Source: Rhizobium acidisoli
GTDB lineage: Bacteria; Pseudomonadota; Alphaproteobacteria; Rhizobiales; Rhizobiaceae
Assembly: GCF_002531755.2 (NCBI RefSeq)
Contig: NZ_CP034998.1
Span: 4,153,501 to 4,217,500 of the forward strand
Length of the DNA stretch: 64,000 nt
Reading direction: 5' to 3'
In this document: positions 1-9,561 of the stretch, piece by piece
How positions within the stretch are numbered: position 1 is the stretch's first letter
Layout of the letters: every line of letters begins with the position of its first letter
Made by a program: the position numbers and the translations under genes
Notes under the pieces: generated by a model
Database searches by the model: none
What the model was told of the DNA's origin: nothing
What the model saw: only the letters and a program-made list of their open reading frames with translations

Positions 1-1083
1 CGCAACGCTGTTGCCGATCACCTGCCGCAATTCCAACAAGCCGTCACCCGTTGTCGTCGAGATCTGCAGGTCGTAATGACCCGAGACGACATCGACGAGA
101 TCCTTCTTCGTCCCGACAGTAACATGTGGCGAAGCCTGGTCCAAGTCGTCAGGGAGCAGGGGGTTTGTCATGTCGACTAGCAGCAGCACCAGATCGGCAT
201 CACGGAGCGCGACACGTGCGCGCCGCACGCCCTCCATCTCGACCCGGTCATCCGCCTCGCGAAGACCCGCCGTGTCATAAAGCTTGATCAGGTAGCCATC
301 AATATCGAAATCGACCTGCAGGACATCGCGGGTGGTTCCGGCGATATCCGTGACAATCGCCACGTCGCGTCGCGCGAGAGCGTTCAGCAGGCTGGATTTC
401 CCCGCGTTCGGCGCCCCGGCGATGACCACCTTGAAGCCGTCCCGGATAATCTCTCCCGCCGAGGCTGCCGACAGGTGCTGCCCGATATCATGGTGTAGCC
501 TTTCCATCTCAGCCCAGACCATGTCGGATACTGAGCCCGGAACATCATCCTCGTCGGGAAAATCAAGTTCCGCCTCGATCAGCGCGCGGGCGCGCGTTAA
601 TCGTTTCGCCCACGAATCGTAAATCAGGGAAAGCCCGCCGGCACTCTGTTCGACCGCAAGACGCCGCTGCATCTCGGTCTCGGCGCCGATAAGATCGGCC
701 AGGCCTTCGGCTTCGACGAGATCGAGCTTACCGTTTTCAAAAGCGCGGCGGGAGAACTCGCCCTCACCCGCCATCCGAACGCCTGGCATTTCACCAAGGG
801 CCTCAAACAGCGCCGCCAGCACGGCTTTGCTGCCGTGCAGCTGAAGTTCGGCGACGTCTTCGCCGGTAAACGAGTGTGGCCCAGGAAAAAACAATACGAG
901 GCCGCTGTCGATCGGCTGGTTGTTACGAGTCCGAATCGTTCGCCGTACGGCATATCGGGCTGTCGGCACTGATCCGACGAGCCTCGCCAATATGTCTTTG
1001 GTCAACGGGCCGCTGATTCGAACGACCGACACACCTGAGGGTGTGGCACCGCTCGATAGCGCATAGATCGTATCATGCAACAT
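1..1083 (-). CDS. mnmE: tRNA modification GTPase MnmE (3' end lies outside the window)
   Basis: MnmE, with MnmG, makes the cmnm5 modification on U34 of certain tRNAs. The first 361 codons are present, starting [20 protein letters not shown] at ATG 1083. The N-terminal formyl-THF-binding fold and the start of the helical domain precede an inserted G domain. That domain has G1 GAPNAGKS (residues 223-230), DTAG (270-273) and TKKD (325-328, a variant of NKxD). The family is about 440 residues, so roughly 80 C-terminal residues, including the conserved Cys motif, lie left of the window. It follows rho on the same strand with a 108-bp gap, the usual alphaproteobacterial arrangement. The reading frame is unbroken in the window. 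Confidence 0.96.
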   Translation of the reverse strand, partial: MLHDTIYALSSGATPSGVSVVRISGPLTKDILARLVGSVPTARYAVRRTIRTRNNQPIDSGLVLFFPGPHSFTGEDVAELQLHGSKAVLAALFEALGEMPGVRMAGEGEFSRRAFENGKLDLVEAEGLADLIGAETEMQRRLAVEQSAGGLSLIYDSWAKRLTRARALIEAELDFPDEDDVPGSVSDMVWAEMERLHHDIGQHLSAASAGEIIRDGFKVVIAGAPNAGKSSLLNALARRDVAIVTDIAGTTRDVLQVDFDIDGYLIKLYDTAGLREADDRVEMEGVRRARVALRDADLVLLLVDMTNPLLPDDLDQASPHVTVGTKKDLVDVVSGHYDLQISTTTGDGLLELRQVIGNSVA

Positions 1084-1191
1084 GGCCATATCGCCTGTTT
1101 CGGTTCGAGCCCGAATCGATCCTGCCAAACAGAAAAGCTGGCGACATCGTTCGGATGCCTCCAGCTTCTATAGGATGAATCCGGCTAAGGA

Positions 1192-2457
1192 TTATGTATT
1201 CATCGAGTCGAAGAAGTCGGAATTGTTCTTCGTCTGCTTCAGCTTGTCGATCAGGAATTCGATCGCATCGGTCGTGCCCATCGGGGCCAGAATGCGGCGG
1301 AGGACGAAGATCTTCTGCAGATCCTGGCGCGGAACGAGCAGGTCTTCCTTACGCGTGCCGGACTTCAGAATGTCCATCGCCGGGAAGATACGCTTGTCGG
1401 CGACCTTGCGATCGAGGACGATTTCCGAGTTGCCGGTACCCTTGAACTCTTCGAAGATGACTTCGTCCATGCGGCTGCCGGTATCGATCAGCGCGGTGGC
1501 GATAATCGTCAGCGAACCGCCTTCCTCGATGTTGCGGGCAGCACCGAAGAAACGCTTCGGCCGCTGCAGGGCGTTGGCGTCGACACCGCCGGTCAGGACC
1601 TTGCCTGAGGAGGGAACGACGGTGTTGTAGGCACGACCGAGACGGGTGATCGAATCGAGCAGGATAACGACGTCGCGGCCATGCTCGACAAGGCGCTTCG
1701 CCTTTTCGATGACCATCTCCGCCACCTGGACGTGGCGCACGGCCGGTTCATCGAAGGTCGAGGAGATGACCTCGCCGCGGACGGAACGCTGCATGTCGGT
1801 CACTTCCTCGGGGCGTTCATCGATCAGAAGAACGATGAGATAGCATTCCGGATGGTTTGCCGTGATCGAATGGGCGATATTCTGCAGCAGCACGGTCTTA
1901 CCGGTGCGCGGCGGCGCGACGATCAGTCCGCGCTGGCCCTTGCCGAGCGGCGCCACCAGGTCGATGACGCGCGGCGACAGATCCTTGGAAGTGGGGATCT
2001 CGAGTTCCATCTTGAAACGCTCGTTCGGATAGAGCGGCGTCAGATTGTCGAAATGAACCTTGTGACGGATCTTTTCCGGATCGTCGAAATTGATGGTGTT
2101 GACTTTCAGCAGCGCGAAATAGCGCTCGCCTTCTTTGGGTCCCCGGATCGGCCCTTCGACCGTATCGCCTGTTTTGAGCGAGAACCGGCGAATCTGCGAG
2201 GGGGAGATATAGATATCGTCCGGACCCGGCAGGTAGTTTGCATTGGCCGAACGCAGAAAACCGAAACCATCCTGCAGAACCTCGACGACCCCTTCGCCGA
2301 TAATTTCGACATCCTGGCTGGCAAGCATTTTGAGGATCGCAAACATCAGCTCCTGCTTGCGCATCGTGCTGGCATTCTCGACCTCGAGCGATTCGGCGAA
2401 AGCCAGAAGATCCGTCGGGGATTTGCTTTTAAGTTCCTGAAGCTTCATTTCAGCCAT
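1192..2457 (-). CDS. rho: transcription termination factor Rho
   Basis: Hexameric RNA-dependent ATPase that ends transcription at Rho-dependent sites. The 421-residue length is normal for the family. The N-terminal Rho domain comes first, then the cold-shock-like RNA-binding fold with GFGFLRS (residues 64-70). The ATPase core has P-loop APPRTGKTV (181-189) and a Walker B-type segment [16 protein letters not shown]. The C-terminal [17 protein letters not shown] block is also typical. ATG 2457 is used; an internal ATG three codons later is possible. It lies between mnmE and hemJ, transcribed away from the putative origin. The 199 bp between it and hemJ holds its promoter and a possible hemJ terminator, nothing else that I recognise. 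Confidence 0.98.
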   Translation of the reverse strand: MAEMKLQELKSKSPTDLLAFAESLEVENASTMRKQELMFAILKMLASQDVEIIGEGVVEVLQDGFGFLRSANANYLPGPDDIYISPSQIRRFSLKTGDTVEGPIRGPKEGERYFALLKVNTINFDDPEKIRHKVHFDNLTPLYPNERFKMELEIPTSKDLSPRVIDLVAPLGKGQRGLIVAPPRTGKTVLLQNIAHSITANHPECYLIVLLIDERPEEVTDMQRSVRGEVISSTFDEPAVRHVQVAEMVIEKAKRLVEHGRDVVILLDSITRLGRAYNTVVPSSGKVLTGGVDANALQRPKRFFGAARNIEEGGSLTIIATALIDTGSRMDEVIFEEFKGTGNSEIVLDRKVADKRIFPAMDILKSGTRKEDLLVPRQDLQKIFVLRRILAPMGTTDAIEFLIDKLKQTKNNSDFFDSMNT

Positions 2458-2638
2458 GAAGTGACCAATACTCTTTTCAATTTTGAAGGGGAAAGGCGAT
2501 GTTGGGTCGTATTCGGTACCGCGAAAGGGCTCGCAGACGACTGAACTCTACACACATGCCACGTAGATGAGTTGCGCGGAAAATAGCGACTCGCAATCGC
2601 CGCCGCAAGAGGGCTGCTTAAAATGAAGCAAATTTAAC

Positions 2639-2660
2639 CTGAGGGCGATTTTCGCCTCAG
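2639..2660 (-). terminator. possible hemJ terminator hairpin
   Basis: A hairpin with arms CTGAGGGCGA / TCGCCTCAG (one bulged G) overlaps the hemJ stop codon. On the minus strand it is followed by a short T/A-rich stretch. It is weak compared with the other terminators in the window, and hemJ could instead read on towards rho. Confidence 0.35.
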
Positions 2661-3199
2661 AACGGCTTCACCACGACAAGGATCACGATCACGATCATCA
2701 GCAAGGTCGGCGCTTCGTTCATGAAGCGCCAATAGCGCGCGGAGCGGCGATTTTCATCTTGCTCGAAGGCGCGGACCGCGCGGCTGAAAAACATATGAAC
2801 ACCGGTCAGCAGCACGACGAGGCCGATCTTGGCATGCAGCCAGCCGCCCTGGAATCCATAGACGGACCAGGCGAGATAGAGGCCGAAAATCCACGTCAGC
2901 ATCATCGCCGGCGTCATGATGATCCGAAGCAGCCGGCGCTCCATCACCTTGAAGGTTTCCGATTGCACCGAGCCCGGTTCGGCATCGGTGTGGTAGATGA
3001 ACAGCCGCGGCATATAGAACAACCCGGCCATCCAGGAAATCACCGCGATGATGTGCAGCGCCTTGATCCAGAGATAGAGATTATCAGGGTTCCAGGCGAA
3101 AAGCCCGACCGCCATCAGCGCGAAGAAAACCAGCGCAAAATGGGCGCGCCGGCGGGCATAGGCGCCGGGTCTGCGATCGGTCTGCCTTTCCATCGTCAC
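2657..3199 (-). CDS. hemJ: protoporphyrinogen oxidase HemJ
   Basis: Integral-membrane enzyme of the HemJ (UPF0093) family, which oxidises protoporphyrinogen IX to protoporphyrin IX in many alphaproteobacteria. The product is 180 residues with about four hydrophobic helices. It contains the conserved [22 protein letters not shown] region, whose histidines are thought to bind heme. The start is either GTG 3199 or ATG 3193. The GTG overlaps the hemE stop codon by 4 nt (GTGA), so it is probably translationally coupled to hemE, the gene two steps earlier in heme synthesis. That context agrees with a heme role. Confidence 0.93.
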   Translation of the reverse strand: MTMERQTDRRPGAYARRRAHFALVFFALMAVGLFAWNPDNLYLWIKALHIIAVISWMAGLFYMPRLFIYHTDAEPGSVQSETFKVMERRLLRIIMTPAMMLTWIFGLYLAWSVYGFQGGWLHAKIGLVVLLTGVHMFFSRAVRAFEQDENRRSARYWRFMNEAPTLLMIVIVILVVVKPF

Positions 3200-4242
3200 T
3201 TCCCGCCTCGCATCTGGCCGCCCCGCACGCGATCGACCAGCAGGCGCACATGCTCGGGGTCGGCCTGCGGCGTGATGCCGTGGCCGAGATTGAAAATCAG
3301 CGGGCCATGGCCGAGATGCTGCAGAATATCGTCAATACCCTCTTCGAGCGCCCGCCCGCCGGCAACGACGCGCATCGGATCGAGATTGCCCTGCACCGGT
3401 CCGTCCTTCTGAAGTTCGGCGGCAAAGGCCAAAGGCACCGACCAGTCGAGGCCGATCGCATCGGCGCCCGTCTTCTGACGATAGTTCTTCAGCTGGTAAC
3501 CGGCGCCCTTGGCAAAGGCGATGATGCGCGCCTGCGGCCGCTGCGATTTGACCGAAGCGATCATTCGCGCAACCGGCCGGATCGCGAACGCCTCGAACTC
3601 CCTCTCGCCGAGAACGCCAGCCCAGGAATCGAAGATCTGCACGGCATCGGCGCCGGCATCGATCTGGGCGACGAGATAATCGGCCGACACATCCGCAAGC
3701 AGCATCAGCAGCTGTTCGAAGGCGCGGGGATGTTTGTAGGCGAAGAGACGGGCAGGGGCCTGATCCGGCGTGCCGTGACCGGCGATCATATAGGTCGCAA
3801 CCGTCCAGGGCGCCCCGCAGAAGCCGAGCAGCGTCGTCTCATCAGGCAACTCCTGGCGCAGCCGCCGCACCGTTTCCAGAACCGGTCTGAGATAATCGAC
3901 GACCTCTTCCCCGTTCAATCGCCCGATACCGGCTTCATCGATTGGATCCATCTCAGGGCCATGACCCTCGGTGAACCGGACGTTCCGCTTCATTGCATCG
4001 GGAATAACCAGGATATCGGAAAACAGAATGGCGGCGTCAAAGCCATAACGGCGGATCGGCTGCAATGTCACTTCGACGGCATGATCGGGCGTATAACAGA
4101 GATCGAGGAAACTTCCGGCCTTTGCCCGTGTCTGCCGATATTCCGGGAGATAACGTCCCGCCTGTCTCATCAGCCAGAGAGGAGGAGGGGAGAGGCTTTC
4201 ACCTTCGAGAACCCTCATGATCTTTCGGCGCGTGTCGCTCAA
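3196..4242 (-). CDS. hemE: uroporphyrinogen decarboxylase
   Basis: Converts uroporphyrinogen III to coproporphyrinogen III in the cytoplasm. The 348 residues match family length. The substrate-binding [11 protein letters not shown] signature lies at residues 26-36, and the [11 protein letters not shown] segment carries the conserved Asp of the active site. I favour TTG 4242 as start because GGGAAG lies 6 nt upstream and the [15 protein letters not shown]-terminus is typical; ATG 4218 would give a protein eight residues shorter. It overlaps hemJ by 4 nt. It is divergent from ppsR across the putative replication origin. Confidence 0.97.
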   Translation of the reverse strand: MSDTRRKIMRVLEGESLSPPPLWLMRQAGRYLPEYRQTRAKAGSFLDLCYTPDHAVEVTLQPIRRYGFDAAILFSDILVIPDAMKRNVRFTEGHGPEMDPIDEAGIGRLNGEEVVDYLRPVLETVRRLRQELPDETTLLGFCGAPWTVATYMIAGHGTPDQAPARLFAYKHPRAFEQLLMLLADVSADYLVAQIDAGADAVQIFDSWAGVLGEREFEAFAIRPVARMIASVKSQRPQARIIAFAKGAGYQLKNYRQKTGADAIGLDWSVPLAFAAELQKDGPVQGNLDPMRVVAGGRALEEGIDDILQHLGHGPLIFNLGHGITPQADPEHVRLLVDRVRGGQMRGGK

Positions 4243-4459
4243 GCGCTTCTTCCCTATAAAAAATCAAAGATATTTTAAAAGGTTTCTATTTCTTAGAGTC
4301 GGTGTCTATCAAGGATTAAAATCCATCCACTGCCGATGCCATTTGTCGCGTGCTCGCAAAAAATATCGGAAGGATTTCGCCATTTCATCGAAAGTTCGGG
4401 GAGAAACCGAATCTGAAAATGATTCCAAATCCTTCCGGATCAATGATTTTTCTCGTGGC

Positions 4460-4468
4460 TGTGGATAA
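4460..4468 (-). promoter_or_regulatory. DnaA box 1 (perfect consensus)
   Basis: TGTGGATAA on the plus strand is the exact complement of the DnaA consensus TTATCCACA. It lies in the hemE-ppsR gap, and a degenerate TGTGGA half-site follows at 4471. Confidence 0.8.
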
Positions 4469-4548
4469 GCTGTGGACCTCATCTCGACAATTCAACCTCT
4501 TCCACATCGTCCACAGGGCCTGCCGAAACCGATCTGCAAAATTCGAAA

Positions 4549-4557
4549 TGTGGATAA
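4549..4557 (-). promoter_or_regulatory. DnaA box 2 (perfect consensus)
   Basis: A second exact TGTGGATAA in the same orientation as box 1, with starts 89 bp apart. Two degenerate TCCACA sites in the opposite orientation lie between them. Confidence 0.8.
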
Positions 4558-4642
4558 GGGGGCATGTTTTCCCTTGCCGGGAGATGCCTCGCCGCCTTAG
4601 CTCTGTTTCATCCAGTCTTTTCAACAGGCAGTGGAAAATAGC

Positions 4643-5464
4643 GTGGAGAACAGAACGAACTTCTTTCATCTGCATCTGATTTCTGACTCAACCGGGGAGA
4701 CTCTGATCTCCGCCGGGCGCGCCGCATCGGCGCAGTTCAGATCCGCGCAGCCGATCGAACATGTCTATCCGCTGATCCGTAACCGCAAGCAGCTGCTGCC
4801 GGTTCTGCAGGCGATCGATGATGCCCCCGGCATCGTGCTCTATACGATCGTCGACCGGGAGCTTGCGAGCCTGATCGATGAACGCTGCGTCGAGATGGGT
4901 GTCGCCTCGGTGAATGTGCTGGAGCCGGTCATGAATGCGTTTCAGATCTATCTCGGTGCGCCGTCGCGCCGTCGGGTCGGTGCCCAGCATGTGATGAATG
5001 CCGGATACTTCGCGCGCATCGAAGCGTTGAATTTCACCATGGATCATGACGATGGCCAGATGCCGGACGATTATAATGACGCCGATGTCGTCATCATCGG
5101 CATCAGCCGCACGTCGAAAACACCGACCAGCATCTACCTTGCCAACCGCGGCATCAAGACGGCGAACATTCCGATCGTTTATGGCGTGCCGTTGCCGGAG
5201 AGCCTGTTCACGACGACCAAGCCGCTGATCGTCTGCCTGATCGCCACCACCGACCGTATCTCCCAGGTGCGGGAAAATCGCATCCTCGGCGCGACGCATG
5301 GCTTCGATCGTGAACACTACACCGATCGCGCCGCAATATCCGAGGAGCTGAAATATGCCCGCTCGCTCTGCGCTCGCCACAACTGGCCGCTGATCGACGT
5401 CACTCGCCGCTCCATCGAGGAAACCGCCGCGGCAATCGTTGCCCTGCGCCCAAAGCTGCGCTAA
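4643..5464 (+). CDS. ppsR: PEP synthase / pyruvate phosphate dikinase regulatory kinase-phosphorylase
   Basis: DUF299-family bifunctional enzyme that phosphorylates (with ADP) and dephosphorylates (by phosphorolysis) a Thr of pyruvate phosphate dikinase or PEP synthase, turning it off or on. The family P-loop-like motif GISRTSKT is at residues 153-160 counted from this start. The N-terminus [20 protein letters not shown] is typical. I chose GTG 4643 because homologues begin there; GTG 4631, four codons upstream in frame, is equally possible. It is the first gene to the right of the putative origin and leads the run of overlapping genes maf-aroE-coaE-dnaQ. Confidence 0.93.
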   Translation: MENRTNFFHLHLISDSTGETLISAGRAASAQFRSAQPIEHVYPLIRNRKQLLPVLQAIDDAPGIVLYTIVDRELASLIDERCVEMGVASVNVLEPVMNAFQIYLGAPSRRRVGAQHVMNAGYFARIEALNFTMDHDDGQMPDDYNDADVVIIGISRTSKTPTSIYLANRGIKTANIPIVYGVPLPESLFTTTKPLIVCLIATTDRISQVRENRILGATHGFDREHYTDRAAISEELKYARSLCARHNWPLIDVTRRSIEETAAAIVALRPKLR

Positions 5465-5497
5465 GCGCTGACCGGCAGCCGGTACGTCGAGGAGCCT

Positions 5498-6097
5498 ATG
5501 ACAACAAAACTCATCCTTGCATCGTCGAGCCCGTTTCGACGGATGCTGATGGAAAATGCCGGCCTATCCTTCGAGGCGCATGCCGCGCAGATCGATGAAC
5601 GGGCGGTCGAAGCCCCGTTGGAAAAAGCTGGCGCTCAACCAGATGCCGTTGCTCTCGTTCTCGCCAGGGCCAAGGCCGAAGAGGTCAGCAGCCGTTTCCC
5701 CGATGGCCTGGTCATCGGTTCGGATCAGACGATGTCGCTCGGCGATCGCGTCTTCCATAAGCCCACGGATATGGTAGAGGCGGCCAATCACCTTCAGACT
5801 CTTTCGGGAGCAACCCACCGGTTGAACAGCGCTGTGGCAATCGTCCGCAACGGTGTTGTGGTGTGGGAACATCTCGCCCATGCCGATCTGACCATGCGGC
5901 CGCTGACGGCGGATTTCATTGGCCGGCACCTGGCCCGGGTCGGCAACAAGGCGCTCTCCAGCGTCGGCGCCTATCAATTGGAGGGGGAGGGCATCCAGCT
6001 GTTCGAGAAAATCGAAGGTGATTATTTCACCATTCTCGGCCTGCCGATGCTGCCGCTTCTGGAAAAATTACGAGACCTCGGAGCGATCGATGGGTGA
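5498..6097 (+). CDS. maf: Maf-family nucleotide pyrophosphatase
   Basis: Maf/YhdE/YceF-type enzyme that hydrolyses non-canonical or modified nucleoside triphosphates to monophosphates (house-cleaning), possibly also affecting septation. The 199 residues fit the family. Visible signatures are the N-terminal [12 protein letters not shown], the RAKAEEV segment and GSDQTMS. A GAGG motif a few bases before ATG 5498 supports the start. It overlaps aroE by 8 nt. The exact substrate cannot be read from sequence. Confidence 0.92.
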   Translation: MTTKLILASSSPFRRMLMENAGLSFEAHAAQIDERAVEAPLEKAGAQPDAVALVLARAKAEEVSSRFPDGLVIGSDQTMSLGDRVFHKPTDMVEAANHLQTLSGATHRLNSAVAIVRNGVVVWEHLAHADLTMRPLTADFIGRHLARVGNKALSSVGAYQLEGEGIQLFEKIEGDYFTILGLPMLPLLEKLRDLGAIDG

Positions 6098-6947
6098 TTC
6101 ACGTGAAACATTCGGGCCGAAAGCGTTTGTCACGGGCTTTCCGGTCAAGCATTCGCGCTCGCCGTTGATCCACGGATATTGGCTGAAGACGCTCGGCCTG
6201 CCAGGCAGCTATCGCGCCCATGAAGTGGCGCCCGAGGCCTTTGCCGATTTCATCGCTTCGCTGAAGGATGGCAGTTCCGGCTTTACCGGCGGCAATGTCA
6301 CCATTCCCCACAAGGAACTGGCTTTCCGTCTCGCCGACAAGCCGGACGAACTATCGCACGAGCTCGGCGCCTCGAACACGCTTTGGCTGGACGATGGCCT
6401 GCTGCATGCGACGAACACCGACGGCCGCGGCTTCACCGCCAATCTCGACGAACGCCATCCGGGCTGGGACCGCCAGGACACGGCGGTCGTCTTTGGCGCC
6501 GGCGGCGCCAGCCGGGCGATCATCCAGGCGGTTCGTGATCGTGGTTTCAAGACGATTCACGTCGTCAACCGCACCGTCGAACGCGCCCGTGAACTGGCCG
6601 ATCGCTTTGGTCCGAAGGTTGAGGCCCATCCGGCGGGTGCGCTTGTCGAGGTCATGAAAGGCGCCGGCCTCTTCATCAATACCACCTCGCTCGGCATGGA
6701 CGGCGAAGCCGCACCCCAACTCGACTTCACCCCTCTTGCGGCTGGAGCCGTCGTCACCGATATCGTCTATATCCCCCTGAAGACGCCGATCCTGGCGCAG
6801 GCGCAAGAGCAGGGATTTCCGATCGTCGATGGTCTCGGCATGCTGTTGCATCAGGCCGTGCCGGGATTCGAAAAATGGTTCGGCAAGCGTCCTGTCGTCG
6901 ACGCAGCACTGCGCGCGCTGATTATCGCCGATATGGAAGCACACTGA
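6090..6947 (+). CDS. aroE: shikimate dehydrogenase
   Basis: NADPH-dependent reduction of 3-dehydroshikimate to shikimate in chorismate synthesis. The 285-residue protein starts [13 protein letters not shown] at ATG 6090. It contains the shikimate-binding [12 protein letters not shown], the NVTIPHKE motif with catalytic Lys, NTDGRGF, and the dinucleotide-binding GAGGASRAI. An in-frame extension upstream to 5919 lies wholly inside maf and is not conserved protein. ATG 6090 overlaps the maf stop by 8 nt (ATGGGTGA) and its own stop overlaps the coaE start, so the genes are translationally coupled. Confidence 0.97.
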   Translation: MGDSRETFGPKAFVTGFPVKHSRSPLIHGYWLKTLGLPGSYRAHEVAPEAFADFIASLKDGSSGFTGGNVTIPHKELAFRLADKPDELSHELGASNTLWLDDGLLHATNTDGRGFTANLDERHPGWDRQDTAVVFGAGGASRAIIQAVRDRGFKTIHVVNRTVERARELADRFGPKVEAHPAGALVEVMKGAGLFINTTSLGMDGEAAPQLDFTPLAAGAVVTDIVYIPLKTPILAQAQEQGFPIVDGLGMLLHQAVPGFEKWFGKRPVVDAALRALIIADMEAH

Positions 6948-7558
6948 TGCTGAAGATCGGACTGACCGGCTCCATCGGTATGGGAAAATCGACGGCGGGC
7001 AAGCTCTTTGCCGAGGCCGGGATCCCGCTGAACGATTCGGATGCCGTGGTCCACGATCTCTATGCCGGCGAGGCCGCACCCCTGGTGGATGCCGCCTTTC
7101 CCGGCACGATGAAGGATGGCGCCGTCGACCGGCACGAACTCGGCCGTCAGCTGGCGCTTGATCCCGGTGGCTTCAAACGCCTGGAAGCGATCGTCCATCC
7201 GCTGGTGCGCAAACGCGAGACGGAATTTTTAAAGCGGCAGCGCCGCGCCGGCACTGAGATGGTCGTGCTCGATATTCCGCTGCTCTTCGAAACCAACGCC
7301 TGGGAAAGAGTGGATGTCGTTGTCGTCGTCAGCGCCGGTCCACAGATTCAACGCGACAGGGTGCTTGCGCGCGAAGGCATGACCGAGGAAAAATTCGAAA
7401 TGATTCTCTCACGCCAGACGCCGGACGCGGAAAAACGGCGCCGGGCGGATTATCTGATCGACAGCAGCGGCAGTATCGCGGAGACGAAGGAACGGGTGCT
7501 GGAGATTATCGCCGACCTGAAAACGCGGATTGACAAGGGAGATTTCCGGAATGCGTGA
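6947..7558 (+). CDS. coaE: dephospho-CoA kinase
   Basis: Catalyses the last step of CoA synthesis, ATP-dependent phosphorylation of dephospho-CoA. The 203-residue product starts [16 protein letters not shown], which contains the P-loop at about residues 8-15. The LDIPLLFETN segment and the DYLIDSSG motif near the C-terminus are typical of CoaE. The start ATG 6947 shares one base with the aroE stop (TGATG), and the 3' end overlaps dnaQ by 8 nt. The pantothenate kinase gene of the same pathway is at 46060-47055. Confidence 0.97.
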   Translation: MLKIGLTGSIGMGKSTAGKLFAEAGIPLNDSDAVVHDLYAGEAAPLVDAAFPGTMKDGAVDRHELGRQLALDPGGFKRLEAIVHPLVRKRETEFLKRQRRAGTEMVVLDIPLLFETNAWERVDVVVVVSAGPQIQRDRVLAREGMTEEKFEMILSRQTPDAEKRRRADYLIDSSGSIAETKERVLEIIADLKTRIDKGDFRNA

Positions 7559-8273
7559 GATCATCTTCGATACGGAAACCACCGGCCTCGACAACCGCGC
7601 CGACCGCATCATCGAAATCGGCGGCATCGAGCTCTTCAATCATTTCCCGACCGGCAATGTGATCCATATCTACATCAATCCAGGCGATCAGAAGGTTCAT
7701 CCGGATGCGCTCGCCGTGCACGGCATCACCGACGAATTCCTGAAGGACAAGAAACCCTTCGCCGAGGTCGCCGAGGAAATCCTGACCTTCTTCGGCGACG
7801 CCAAGTGGATTGCCCACAACGCCACCTTCGATATGGGCTTCATCAACGCCGAATTGGCGCGGATCGGTTTGCCGCCGATCCTGCCGGAGCGGGTGCTTGA
7901 CACCCTGTCGATGGCGCGGCGCAAACATCCGATGGGGCCGAATTCGCTCGACGCGCTCTGCCGGCGTTACGGCATCGACAATTCGCACCGCACCAAACAC
8001 GGCGCGCTGCTCGACTCCGAACTGCTCGCCGAAGTCTATATCGAGATGATCGGCGGCAGGCAGGCAGCTTTCGGCCTGAGCATGACCGCTACATCAGGGC
8101 AGAACGGTCGCGGCGATGCGACTGAGCAAGACGATGTGGTGATTGCATCCGTGCTCGAGCGGCCCCGCCCGCTTGCCCCCCGCCTCAGCCAGTCCGAGGC
8201 GCAGGCGCATGAGGCGCTCGTCGCCAAGCTCGGTGAAAAAGGCATCTGGGCGAAATATGCCAGCCTGAACTAA
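7551..8273 (+). CDS. dnaQ: DNA polymerase III epsilon subunit (proofreading exonuclease)
   Basis: 3'-5' exonuclease that proofreads for the replicative polymerase. The 240 residues fit DnaQ. DEDDh motifs are visible: FDTETTGLD near the N-terminus, HNATFDMGF in the middle, and HGALLDSELLAEVY with the catalytic His. ATG 7551 is preceded by AAGGGAG. It overlaps the coaE stop by 8 nt (ATGCGTGA) and ends the rightward origin-proximal operon. The C-terminal region (about 175-240) is the less conserved polymerase-binding part. Confidence 0.96.
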   Translation: MREIIFDTETTGLDNRADRIIEIGGIELFNHFPTGNVIHIYINPGDQKVHPDALAVHGITDEFLKDKKPFAEVAEEILTFFGDAKWIAHNATFDMGFINAELARIGLPPILPERVLDTLSMARRKHPMGPNSLDALCRRYGIDNSHRTKHGALLDSELLAEVYIEMIGGRQAAFGLSMTATSGQNGRGDATEQDDVVIASVLERPRPLAPRLSQSEAQAHEALVAKLGEKGIWAKYASLN

Positions 8274-8290
8274 ACCGGCCTCAATTGAAA

Positions 8291-8313
8291 ATGCCCGGGA
8301 CTTGCCCGGGCAT
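8291..8313. terminator. terminator between convergent dnaQ and secB
   Basis: A perfect 9-bp stem, ATGCCCGGG (8291-8299) and CCCGGGCAT (8305-8313), with a 5-nt loop lies 17 bp after the dnaQ stop. The T-run (TTTTC) follows on the minus strand, so it looks best as the secB terminator, but it sits where it could also serve dnaQ. Confidence 0.8.
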
Positions 8314-8339
8314 CCGCATCTCAAAACCGAAAAATCCGA

Positions 8340-8822
8340 TCAGTTCGGAACGGCTTCAACCTTGGCGCGGGCCTGTTCTTCGGCAACGCGCTGGGCGAAC
8401 ATCTGCGTGAAGTCGATCGGGTCGATCATCAGCGGCGGGAAACCGCCGTTGCGGGTGACGTCGGCGATGATCTGACGGGCGAAGGGGAAGAGCATGCGCG
8501 GGCACTCGATGAAGAGAACCGGCAGCATATGTTCCTGCGGGAAACCGGCAACGCGGAAGACGCCGCCATAAGCGAGTTCCGTATGGAACACCGTCTTGTC
8601 GCCGTCCTTGGCTTCCGCATTCAGCGACAGCACGACATCGAAATCCGTATCCGAAAGCGGGTTGGCGTTGACGTTCACATTGATGTTGATCGTCGGCGCC
8701 TTGTCGCGGGCCTGCAGCGAACGCGGCGCACCCGGATTTTCGAAGGATAGGTCCTTGGTATACTGCGCAAGGATCGAAAGGGTGGGGCTGGCCGCACCGT
8801 TGCTGTTGTTATCGTCTGCCAT
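8340..8822 (-). CDS. secB: protein-export chaperone SecB
   Basis: Tetrameric cytoplasmic chaperone that keeps preproteins unfolded and hands them to SecA. The 160 residues from ATG 8822 ([20 protein letters not shown]) match the alphaproteobacterial form. The conserved block [19 protein letters not shown] is present, as is the acidic/hydrophobic groove region. In-frame sequence upstream to 8951 lacks similarity and overlaps the region before fxsA; I reject it as coding. The gene converges on dnaQ across a terminator. Confidence 0.97.
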   Translation of the reverse strand: MADDNNSNGAASPTLSILAQYTKDLSFENPGAPRSLQARDKAPTININVNVNANPLSDTDFDVVLSLNAEAKDGDKTVFHTELAYGGVFRVAGFPQEHMLPVLFIECPRMLFPFARQIIADVTRNGGFPPLMIDPIDFTQMFAQRVAEEQARAKVEAVPN

Positions 8823-8923
8823 TGGCTTTTCCTCGAGGGGCATGGGAATGGTGCCGCCATCTAACATTTCAGGGAAGGGCTTACAACCCTGAGCGCTTGC
8901 CGCCGTTGATCGGTCGAAGCGCC

Positions 8924-9430
8924 TCAATCTCCGAGATGTTTGCCCGACCATGGCGAGTTACGGTCCGGCTCCCTATGATAGTCCTCGTCGTCGAGATCGA
9001 CCACCTTCGAATTCTGGTTGCGGTCGCGGAAATCCGGTTTCGGCCCAGCGGAAAAGCCGCTCCTGGCGTTGACGGTGACGAAGCGTTTGGCGACCCACCG
9101 CCAGACGAAAACACGCACCGGCGGAATGAGGATCAGGATTGCGATGACATCCGTGATGAAACCGGGAATGATGAGCAGCAGCGAGGCGATGACGTTCATC
9201 GCCGGCCGCAGCAACTCGCGGCCCGGCATCACCCCGTTTCGTCCTTCGCTCGACATGCGGCGCAAAATACCGATGCCCTGCCGGCGCAGCAGAACCATCC
9301 CGAGAACGAAGCCCAGCATGACGAGCGCCAGCGTCAGCCACAATCCGATTGCGCGGCCGACGACGACGAAACCGGCAATTTCGGCGAGCGGCAGCAGCAG
9401 AATGAAAGCTGGCAGGATGGAAAAACGCAT
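8924..9430 (-). CDS. fxsA: FxsA-family membrane protein
   Basis: Small inner-membrane protein of 168 residues. The N-terminal 50 residues and the segment at about 76-110 are strongly hydrophobic (three to four helices). [10 protein letters not shown] and the PGFITDVIA motif between them are typical of FxsA, and a hydrophilic, charged C-terminal tail follows. In E. coli FxsA overproduction relieves phage T7 exclusion, but its normal role is unclear. It lies upstream of secB on the same strand, 101 bp apart, and is divergent from the Tim44-like gene. Confidence 0.9.
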   Translation of the reverse strand: MRFSILPAFILLLPLAEIAGFVVVGRAIGLWLTLALVMLGFVLGMVLLRRQGIGILRRMSSEGRNGVMPGRELLRPAMNVIASLLLIIPGFITDVIAILILIPPVRVFVWRWVAKRFVTVNARSGFSAGPKPDFRDRNQNSKVVDLDDEDYHREPDRNSPWSGKHLGD

Positions 9431-9561
9431 GGTCGTGATGTCCCGGACTTGCCGGTCTCCTCTTGGCGCCGGCGAAGATGCCAGCCATCATTTGAATCAT
9501 CTGTATAGGCAGACTATATGGGAGTACAAATCAGAGATGTTAACGGCGGCTGCGATACGAT

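Larger units (their letters stand above)
4243..4642. other. putative chromosomal replication origin (oriC) in the hemE-ppsR gap
   Basis: This non-coding gap has the features of an origin. Its hemE-proximal part (about 4252-4320) is strongly A+T-rich in an otherwise GC-rich region, fitting an unwinding element. The ppsR-proximal part carries two perfect DnaA boxes, TGTGGATAA at 4460-4468 and 4549-4557, and weaker TCCACA-type matches at 4498-4506 and 4507-4515. Three GANTC (CcrM) sites lie at 4296-4300, 4409-4413 and 4421-4425. Flanking genes diverge from it. The Caulobacter and Sinorhizobium origins are known to lie beside hemE, so the location matches. It also holds the promoters of hemE and ppsR. 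Confidence 0.85.

Noticed and set aside
4243..4642. CtrA binding sites in the origin
   Set aside because: TTAA occurs at 4275 and 4316, but no second TTAA lies 11 nt away, so no full CtrA site is present.
5919..6089. N-terminal extension of aroE inside maf
   Set aside because: It is a different frame of the conserved maf gene; the ATG at 6090 gives a normal AroE.
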